A program made the position numbers and the translations under genes. A DNA stretch of 64,000 bases from Medicago truncatula (Eukaryota > Streptophyta > Magnoliopsida > Fabales > Fabaceae), in contig NC_053043.1 in NCBI RefSeq assembly GCF_003473485.1, forward strand, positions 12,286,001 to 12,350,000, in the 5' to 3' direction. Below, in pieces: positions 56,084-64,000 of the stretch. The notes below the pieces were generated by a model. It did no database searches. It saw only the letters and a list, made by a program, of their open reading frames with translations, and was not told the DNA's origin. Numbering within the stretch: the stretch's first letter is position 1; each line of letters starts with the position of its first letter.

Positions 56084-58051
56084 ATGAAAAGAAAATACGA
56101 AGGACTTGCGATAGGAATTGACCTTGGCACAACGTATTCATGCGTTGCTGTTTGGCAGGAACAATATTGTCGAGCTGAGATCATTCACAACGATCAAGGA
56201 AACAGAACAACGCCTTCTTGTGTTGCTTTTACTAAAGATCAAAGGTTGATTGGTGATGCTGCTAAGAATCAAGCTGCTGCCAACCCTCAACACACTGTCT
56301 TTGGTATTTCTATTCTTTTTACTTCCTTTATATACTTGTTATAATTGTTTTACTATGATTAATAATGCTGAAGTACTGAATAATTTAATTGAGAATTACA
56401 AATGTTAAATTTCCAGATGCTAAGAGGTTAATTGGTAGGAAGTTTAGTGATCAAGTAGTTCAAGATGATATAATGTTGTGGCCATTTAAAGTCACTGCTG
56501 GTGTCAATGGCAAACCCATGATTACGGTAAAGTACAAGAATCAAGAGAAGCAGCTTTGTGCCGAGGAAGTATCATCTGTGGTATTGACAAAGATGCGAGA
56601 AATTGCTGAGGCATATTTAGAATCACCCGTTAAGAATGCAGTTGTTACTGTGCCTGCATATTTTAGTGATTCACAAAGGAAAGCCACTATAGATGTGGGT
56701 AATATTGTTGGCCTGAATGTTATGAAGATATTAAATGAACCTACTGCTGCAGCTTTTGCATATGGCCTTGACAAAAGAATTAATTGTGTCGAAAAACGGA
56801 ATATTTTTGTCTTTGATCTTGGTGGTGGCACTTTTGATGTGTCTCTACTAACCATTAAGGATAATGTCTTTCAAGTTAAGGCTACAGCTGGAAACACGCA
56901 CCTTGGAGGAGAGGACTTTGATAATAGAATGGTGAGTTACTTTGTAGAAGAGTTCAAGAGAAAGAACAAAGTAGATATAAGTGGAAATCCAAGAGCTTTG
57001 AGGAGATTGAAAACAGCTTGTGAGAGTGCAAAAAGATCACTTTCTTATCTTGTTGTTGCAACTATTGAGATAGATTCTTTATGTGATGGCATTGATTTTT
57101 CTGCATCAATCAATCGTGCCAAGTTTGAGGAAATAAATTTGGAACTTTTCAATGAATGCATGAAGACTGTTGAGAGTTGTCTTACGGATGCTAACACGGA
57201 CAAGAGTAATGTAGATGATGTTGTCCTTGTAGGTGGGTCTTCTAGGATTCTCAAAGTGCAGCAGCTATTACAGGATTTTTTCAAGGGGAAAGAGTTGTGC
57301 AAGAGCATTAATCCTGATGAGGCTGTAGCTTTTGGGGCGGCTATTCAGGCTGCTTTGTTAAGTGAAGATATCCAGAATGTTCCAAAGTTGGAGCTGCAGG
57401 ATGTTACACCTTTGTCTCTTGGTAGGTCTTTAGTAGGAGATATCATGGATGTGGTGATTCCTAGGAACACTTGCATTCCTGTCAAGAAGACAGAAAGATA
57501 TATTACAACTGAAGATAACTAACCGGAGGACTTAATTGAGGTTTACGAGGGTGAGAGAACAAGAGCCTGTGACAACAATTTGCTTGGCTCTTTTGAAATT
57601 GTTGGAATTCCTCCAGCTCCTCGTGGCTCGCATGCTTCTGAAGTTTGTTTTTCTATTGATGAAAATGGTATTTTGACAGTTTCTGTTAAGAATAATATTT
57701 CTGGCACATCAAATGAGATTACAATAACTCTTTCACATGAAAGGTTGTCAAGTTAAGAAATTAATACAAGAAGCTGAGAATTACTGTATTTACGACAAGA
57801 AATTCCTAAAGAAATCTAAAGCAGTGAATGCATTGGATGATTACATTTACAAAATGAGAAATGCTTTAAAGAATGAGGAGGATATTAACGTAAAGCTCTC
57901 CACAGAAGAAATTGAGAAGATTGAATCTGCAATTGCAGTGGCCACAAATTTGCTTAGTGAGAATAACCAGCAGCTCGAAGCTGAGGTTCTTGAGGATTAT
58001 CTAAAGGGGCTTGAGAGTAGGATGGAACAAATTATAGCCAAGACTGTTTAG
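56084..58051 (+). pseudogene. HSP70 relic 2: nonsense codon and frameshift in the substrate-binding region
   Basis: Exon 1 is 56084-56303 ([20 protein letters not shown]); exon 2 starts at 56417 with the same intron position as the intact paralogue. The ATPase domain is complete ([14 protein letters not shown]; third signature [16 protein letters not shown] with Leu for Pro). At 57520-57522 TAA replaces the Gln CAA found at the matching place in the intact gene, ending the frame after 441 residues ([13 protein letters not shown]). Downstream, homology continues ([20 protein letters not shown]) until about 57757. There AGTTAAGAAATTAATAC is 8 bases shorter than the paralogue and shifts the frame. 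The last part, 57770-58051, ends MEQIIAKTV. If expressed it would give an ATPase domain without a substrate-binding domain. Confidence 0.92.
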
Positions 58052-58714
58052 TTTTTTTTATGTAATTTCTATATTAAGATTTGAAGTATTTTCTTGCTGT
58101 TTAGTATGCATTTTCTAATACTTAAGTAAGTTTTCATACATTTTAAGTAAACATGAGTTTAATCTGCTCTATAGTCAGGAGTCCTTTCCAAAAAAATCGA
58201 ATTTTATGTTTGTCTCATGCTCAACAATGTATGATTTTTGAAAGTTTTAAAATAACGTCTTAGCAGTTATAAATTTTAATGGAAAATGGATCATGGCATG
58301 AAATTGAAGGAAATTACAACTCCTAATATTGATTTTGGGGATGATAAAACTTACAAGCACACATGCTATCGTTCCTTTGTATTCTAAATCAGTTTCCCTA
58401 GAAGAGTGCTATTATTTGTCGAAACTTAAGATGTCAGCTGAATGTTTTCAGAATAAGGGTGAAAAATTTCTGGCCAAATGAACTTGTAATAATGAAAACA
58501 AATCATTGACATGATGCTTGACTTCAGAACTGTTCATGGCTGTTACTTCAGAAGTGATGAAGCGTGACGAAGGACAACGATGTGCACCTTTGTACTTTGG
58601 TGAATTCTTTTCATCTGTAGGCAATGAATCAATGACTCTCAAACTTCCTTCAGTTTGTTCAACTCTATATGATCAATTTGTTTAGCTGAACAAAAAATGT
58701 GCTAAACTTCAATC

Positions 58715-58885
58715 TCAAGTTTCATCTGAAGTACTATTCTTAAGCACCATTCGGAAGTACTATTCTCAAGTACCATTTTGAAAAACTGTTCACAAGTGCC
58801 ATTCTAAAGTACCTTTTGAATTACATTATGCAGTCCATTATGATGTACTATTATGAAATACTGCTCTGAAGTACCATTTAGTCAA
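58715..58885. repeat. degenerate AAGTACCATT minisatellite
   Basis: About ten imperfect 14-17-bp units built on AAGTACCATTCT, such as GAAGTACTATTCT, CAAGTACCATTTT, AAGTGCCATTCT and GAAGTACCATTT. No reading frame of interest. Confidence 0.7.
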
Positions 58886-59143
58886 CCTGATCTTCTTCCT
58901 TGTTGAGAATCTTCTTTCGATGAGAAATACTCCATATGATGATGAATCTCATCTCCTTGAACAATTAAACCTCTCTTGAAGATTCTTGAATATGATCTTC
59001 TTGCTTGAACAGTTAACCTTTTCTTAATTCAAACAACCTTATTTCAATATCTTCTTTAAGCTTGTGATGTTATCGTTGCGGTATTCTTTAAGCTTGTGAC
59101 CTTATTCTCTTTCATTGTTGAGTAGATATCATTTACTTGTAAG

Positions 59144-60197
59144 CAAGGTTGTCAGACTCGCGGGTCTACATAAACTCGAAAAGGGTCGGTAGACACTACT
59201 CGTAAACTCGACATGTAGACTCGTATGAATTTATGCAAAATTAATATTAATTAAACAAGTTAAGGGACCAAACTAAAACTAATTAAATAAGTTAAGGGAC
59301 CAAAATTTAACGTTTTTTTGAATTAAATTAAAAGAAAGGACCAAGCCGACACTTTAAATAAAGTTAAGGGAGCTAAACGGACCTTTTATTGCTTATGTGA
59401 CCAAACCGATACTTGAAATCAAGTTAAGGGACCAATTGAACATTTAAGCCAAAAAAAACATGATGATGACTTCAAACATCCAAAACTCCAGTGAAATCTT
59501 GTTCATCATCAAAATCACCATTATCGTCATCTTCACCAGCACCCTGACCATCATCATCAAACTCAACACCAAATAAAACACCTTATTCATCCTTAACTGT
59601 AACCTAACTTTGATTATTTTAAACCCACTTGAGTTGGTCTGATGATGTTGGTTTGGGATCTTGAAGTGTGCTTTTTCTCAAGGTTTCGAGTTCTATTCTC
59701 TTCGGTGCCACTTTTGGGTGGGTTAGTTTAACTTCTTAAAAAAAACTTGGATTATGTTAACCTCCACCTAGTTCACCATTGCCTCTACCACCACTTTGCA
59801 CATTGTTATTAGCAATCAGTTTCTACAATATTGCAATACACAGCAAGAGAATGTCGTCAATGAAGGAAGAAGAAAATGTCGTCGATGAATTCTTCTATCT
59901 TGAGTGAGAGTGAGAGTTTTGTTTCTAAATTGAGAGTGAAATCGAAAAAGAAAAAAGGATTCTAGATTTTATTTCCTTTCAAATTTTGTTTAATTTGAGC
60001 TTTTTTGAGTTTTTTTCAAAAAAAAAAACTAAAAGAACTCATGGACTTACAAAAAATCCAAAGTCTATGTGGGTCGGTATGAATCTACACGAATCTACTA
60101 AGTCTATCACAAAAATGATTATATATGCGAATCCACTCGTTTTTGTCTTCTAGACTCGTACTAATCTATGAGTCTATTTACGAGTTTGACAACCGTG
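59144..60197. mobile_element. TIR element (about 1054 bp) inserted in a dispersed repeat
   Basis: Ends CAAGGTTGTCAGACTCG and, reversed, CACGGTTGTCAAACTCG. Subterminal AGACTCG/CTCGTA-type motifs crowd both sides (59155-59225 and 60065-60190). The flanks align with uninterrupted sequence around 35300-35335, giving an approximate empty site. The adjacent octamers CTTGTAAG and CTTTTAGG match at 6 of 8, perhaps a worn hAT duplication. No coding frame. Confidence 0.65.
59620..59750 (+). repeat. tRNA-like SINE fragment inside the TIR element
   Basis: A box A-type CTTGAGTTGGTCTGATG and a box B-type GGTTTCGAGTTCTATTC are followed by a GTGCCACTTTTGGGTGGG body and an A run. Probably a SINE that landed in the transposon. 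Confidence 0.45.
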
Positions 60198-60989
60198 CTT
60201 TTAGGTGGCTTCTTTTTTGCCTACATCTATGATTAAGTTCTTAGACAAAAATTGAATTGCAACATCAGTAGATCATTAATCATGAAACTTAGATTATTTT
60301 TTTTTGGTACAAATGAAACTTAGACTTTATTTTTGTTATCATTGAAACATTTATCAAAAAGATTTTCGTCGTAACAACTTTTTCTTCTATTAATCGTAGG
60401 AAAGTTGACAATCTATCTTCATGGTGGTGTATTGGCACCTTTGGACCTAGAGCAACTAATCTATATTTGTAGAGGGCTTTCAACACCTTAATGATCTGTC
60501 TTAGATGACTCTTAGGAAGGCTAAAGATTAGTCAAGATGGTCACACTCTTTCGACGTGAAGGCATAAGCAGCATGAGACCATCTATATTAGCTGGAAGCA
60601 TAATCTAGATGGTCTTATATTGTGTTTTTTTTTCTTTGCAGGTGCTCTTGAGTGCATCATACACTCAAGAGTTGCAAAACTTCTAGACATGCAACAATGA
60701 TAAATAATTAACTTGTATGTTATTTGAGACTCTTCTCAAGAAAAATAAACCCAAAAGAGTTGACGATGGATCATGTCAGACTATATAATAAATGAACTTT
60801 ATTTTACTGTAATGTCGAATTGCTATATCCTATAATCCAATTCTCCTAATATTATATTTTTGTTCCTTCTTGTTTTTGACTTCTTATTTTTTTTTTTTCC
60901 GATATGGTCGATTCATGAATGAATATGGCTGCACTACCCATAGAGACCAAGTTAACCGGTACAACAATTAGTCAATAAAATAAATTAAT

Positions 60990-61251
60990 TTAAGGGTTAA
61001 TTAAGTAAATGGTCCCTATAAATATTTAGAATTTTGTTTTTAATCCCTACAAAATAAAATAACACTTTTTAGTCCCTATAAAAATTTTCGTCAGCATTTT
61101 TAGTCCCTTTCAAAAATTTCTATCAACATTTTTGGTCCCTAAAAAGCTTAAGGAAAATATCACAGGGACTAAAAAGTGTGATTTTATTTTGTAGGGACTA
61201 AAAATAAAATTCTGAAATTTATAAGGATCATTTACTTAATTAACCCTTAAT
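60990..61251. mobile_element. MITE with long terminal inverted repeats (about 262 bp)
   Basis: TTAAGGGTTAATTAAGTAAA at the left and TTTACTTAATTAACCCTTAA at the right are perfect inverses. Homology continues inward for about 70 bp (GGTCCCTA, ATTTTGTAGGGAC). Repeated TAGTCCCT units fill the middle. The target duplication is obscured by AT-rich flanks. Confidence 0.75.
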
Positions 61252-61304
61252 TTACATTAGGATTAAAAAATAATAATCGTTATACTAAAATAAAAGAATT
61301 ATTT

Positions 61305-61440
61305 TGTCTACAAATCTTAACTCAAATGACAAAAATATCTAAATAGTTAGGTTGGATGTCGTGATCGTAATTCATACTCCTACCCATTCACTTATGTGTG
61401 AGTTTTAATGGTTATTTGTCATTTCACCTATTTAAAGAAA
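61305..61440 (+). mobile_element. decayed SINE (family 1, copy 4)
   Basis: Follows the family 1 consensus in order: TTAACTCAAATGAC, TAGTTAGGTTGGATGTCGTGA, CACTTATGTGTGAGTTT, TTTGTCATTTCACCTATTTA plus an A run. Both pol III boxes are mutated. Confidence 0.55.
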
Positions 61441-63044
61441 AAAATCATTTACAATTGTAGTTTTTAGGCAAAAATTGATTGGTTGTCTCTAAATTTTTTT
61501 ATTAAGAAGCAAAATGTAATATACCAATGAAAGTAAATCTTTATCAAACACAGGGCGTACCTAATAAGAAATCAAAAGAGAGTCAAAAGTTACAGAACCA
61601 AAGCAAAAACAAAAATTTGAACACAACATTACGTGATGGCATAACCAATATAAACAGAGTCAAATGTTATAATTGTTGGTTAATGGTTATGTATGTATCC
61701 TTTAGAGTCTCTTTGGATATGGAATATTTTGAGAGAATTCAAATATTTTGAGTTGAATTTCATTGTTTGGATAATAATTTGAAATTTTTTCAAAATGATG
61801 GAAATTTATGAAGTATTTTGTTCAAGTTAAATTTAGAGAATTTCAAATGACACCTAAAAGTTAAAAATTTCAAAATTCTTCATTATTATAATTTTTTCAA
61901 ATTTTGCATTTTGGTCCTCAAATTTTCTAAAATTTTCAATTTGACCCATTAAATTTCCAAAAAGAAGATGACATTTGTTAAGGATTTTTAAATTAAAATT
62001 CATTCTCAAGTTTTTATTAACTCAACCAAAACCATTATCTCAATGGAAGTGCTAAGAGTCAAAATTCTATTGGTTGGTTATTGCAATATCATGTTCTTTT
62101 TGGTAATATCTTTCACATCACCTATTAATACATTTGATCCAGTTTTGGAGAATGCGTGAAGATTTGGAGAGTACGTAAATAATTTCTTTCGTCCATTTCA
62201 ATATGCCTATGATATTGACATGTTTAGACTCATAGGTAGTGAACTAATCCGGATTGTCTAAAATTTTCTCATACTAAACTACTTAATAATTTCTTCTTTT
62301 TATTTACTTTTTTTTTTTACCTATACTTCATCAAACAAATAATGTGTAAAAAAGGTACGAACTAATTTATTCTGATTTGTTTTTTTTCAATGACTTAAAA
62401 GAATGCTTTTATTCCTCTTAAACAATGCTTTTATTTTTCTCGGAGACTAAATTTGATTTTAAAATTTTCTTAGGGATTCAAATGAAAATTTACTTGAGTG
62501 TGCTTATTTTTATAGTTATATCAGTTTACTCTAATTGTAAAAACCCTAGAAAATAGCACTCTAAGGTACAAATAATTTTCCCTGATCTAAGTAACTCTAA
62601 CGAATTTGTGAAGGTGAGAAAAACACAACAAATAAAGGTTTGAATTGTGTTGGTCTCTTTCTTATTCTCCTTTTATGATACTGGAAAATGGATAGCAGCG
62701 TAAAATACAAAGATAAGAGTTGATACAAAGTATTTATTCTGATTCATTCACCTCATAATCTGGGATTACGTCCACTTCCCTTGCACTTCGAAAACACTAA
62801 GACAACATAGTCCTAGATTTACAACCTAGAGGACTTCTTAATCTCAATCCAAAGATTTACAACAAAAAGTTTTTTTTTGTTGGTGAGTTACAACAAGAAG
62901 TTGTTTACAAAAAGAATGTTCTAGGAGTAGTAAACAAGTATGAAGCACGATACACTTAAGTGTATCTCTTATGATTTTTCTTACTTTCACTATTTCTAGA
63001 AAAGGTATATATTATAAACAAATATGTATCTAATTAAAATAGCA
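61441..63044. other. AT-rich intergenic DNA, no gene recognised
   Basis: Only short chance frames are present. TTCAAAATTTTC-type repeats occur at 61740-61960. Nothing that supports a gene or RNA. Confidence 0.45.
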
Positions 63045-63450
63045 TATGAATCGGTTAGACTTTGTATGTACGTGAATTTGAAAAATAGGGAGTTATGACT
63101 TATATATCTATGACTCATATTCACCGAAAGCAAACTAGTGTGAATCGATTCATTCAATTTAAAAACATTATTTGTTATAAAAGAAAAAAGAGTGAATTGG
63201 TTCGCACTCAGTGGAGTGAATCGATTCATACGAACAAAGAGTTGAAGTGAATGGATTCATATATGATAGAGTGGATTGAATCATAAAGACATAGAGTTTC
63301 TTTATCATAAAGACATTTTTTTTTTTGTTGAAAGATTTATCATAAAGACATAGTTTCTTTTCTTAAAGACTAAGTGAATCGGTTCACATTTTCACAAAAA
63401 GAGAAGAGTGAATCAATTGATAGAAACTGAATCAATTCATGATAGAGTGG
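63045..63450. repeat. cluster of GTGAATCGATTCAC-type palindromes
   Basis: About nine variants of GTGAATCGATTCA (63141, 63192, 63217, 63248, 63271, 63372, 63409, 63429 and nearby) are irregularly spaced in 400 bp. A TTATCATAAAGACAT motif is also repeated at 63280-63350. Non-coding. Confidence 0.65.
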
Positions 63451-64000
63451 ATTAGTTATTGATTTTAGATGTGATTATTAAGAGACGCTTAGTTGCATCA
63501 TTCTAGACCTAGTTTTGACATCTAATTAAAACTATATTTAGTGTATATGCATTTACATCATTTATATTTGTAAAGTGATTTATCATTTACTATCATTTCT
63601 TTTGATACTATATTTTTTTCATATCTATCATCGCTAGTTTTTTTATTATAAATATTAAAGAAGGATAAATTTGTTTATTAATCATTTTACAATCATCTCT
63701 GAATGAATTTGATCTTAGTGTATTATTAGGGTCACAAGGCCAAATTCTTACCATTGAATTAGTAGCTCAAGTGTATATATCTCATCATTAATAGATAATG
63801 CAATGTTTTAGTTGTTATCTTTTTGATAATATTAAATTATACTCATTGAACCACAAAATAAGTCACTCTTGTATAAAAAAAATGTCGCAAAAATGAATAT
63901 CATTTTCCTTATAAAATCAATTAATTTTTTTTGAAAAAATGGATTTATTAATTGTTTTAACTTTTTAATAAAAGAAATTGTGATACATTAAATGCAAAAG
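63451..64000. other. AT-rich intergenic DNA, no gene recognised
   Basis: No coding frame, RNA gene or repeat structure could be supported up to the window edge. Confidence 0.5.

Noticed and set aside
56084-57522. Calling HSP70 relic 2 a functional 441-residue gene
   Set aside because: Homology to the intact paralogue continues past the stop and through a frameshift to the same C-terminus, so the truncation is damage.
58448-58642. Short reverse frame downstream of HSP70 relic 2
   Set aside because: 64 residues, no recognisable motif and no splice partners.

Overview
The window is nuclear DNA of a flowering plant, most likely a papilionoid legume close to Medicago (inference). The basis is AT-rich intergenic DNA, GT-AG spliced genes with short exons, plant-specific gene families, tRNA-derived SINEs and very dense small DNA transposons. 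Nothing bacterial, organellar or viral is recognisable. Exon boundaries were read by eye and checked for phase; none is backed by transcripts here.

Five genes look intact. A Golgi UDP-arabinose/UDP-xylose 4-epimerase (MUR4-like, 9 coding exons, + strand, 11409-14731) makes UDP-arabinose for cell walls. Coatomer epsilon subunit (6 exons, - strand, 19837-23713) serves COPI vesicles. A plastid-type ribose-5-phosphate isomerase 4 homologue (9 exons, + strand, 36036-40091) lacks canonical catalytic residues. A cytosolic-type HSP70 without the EEVD tail (2 exons, + strand, 42572-44883) and a Cf-type leucine-rich-repeat receptor-like protein (one exon, - strand, 45916-48900) complete the set. They are unrelated housekeeping or defence genes and do not form an operon-like unit. 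The epsilon-COP and isomerase genes each appear to use one GC-AG intron.

Two further HSP70 relatives are broken: one on the - strand (32333-34250) lost the beta substrate-binding domain and carries a frameshift; one on the + strand (56084-58051) has a nonsense codon and a frameshift. Two decayed copies of the 3' end of a nucleobase-ascorbate transporter gene lie in a duplicated array at 25.8-30.1 kb.

The rest is largely mobile DNA. A 3.2-kb Helitron (51853-55072, - strand) has both termini, the 3' hairpin and A/T target flanks, and carries an RPA-like OB-fold gene. Five MULE-type elements are framed by perfect 9-bp target duplications (4288-5034, 6706-6889, 30825-31143, 40974-41546, 55160-55343), one with a SINE inside it. 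A hAT-type element with a perfect 8-bp duplication (8043-8356) contains a tRNA-like segment. LINE remnants lie at 1-421 and 16640-19180, with several Stowaway-like MITEs and further inverted-repeat elements. No wholly new system is evident; the Helitron, the SBD-deleted HSP70 and the palindrome-rich inverted-repeat element at 50.3-50.9 kb are the most interesting items.
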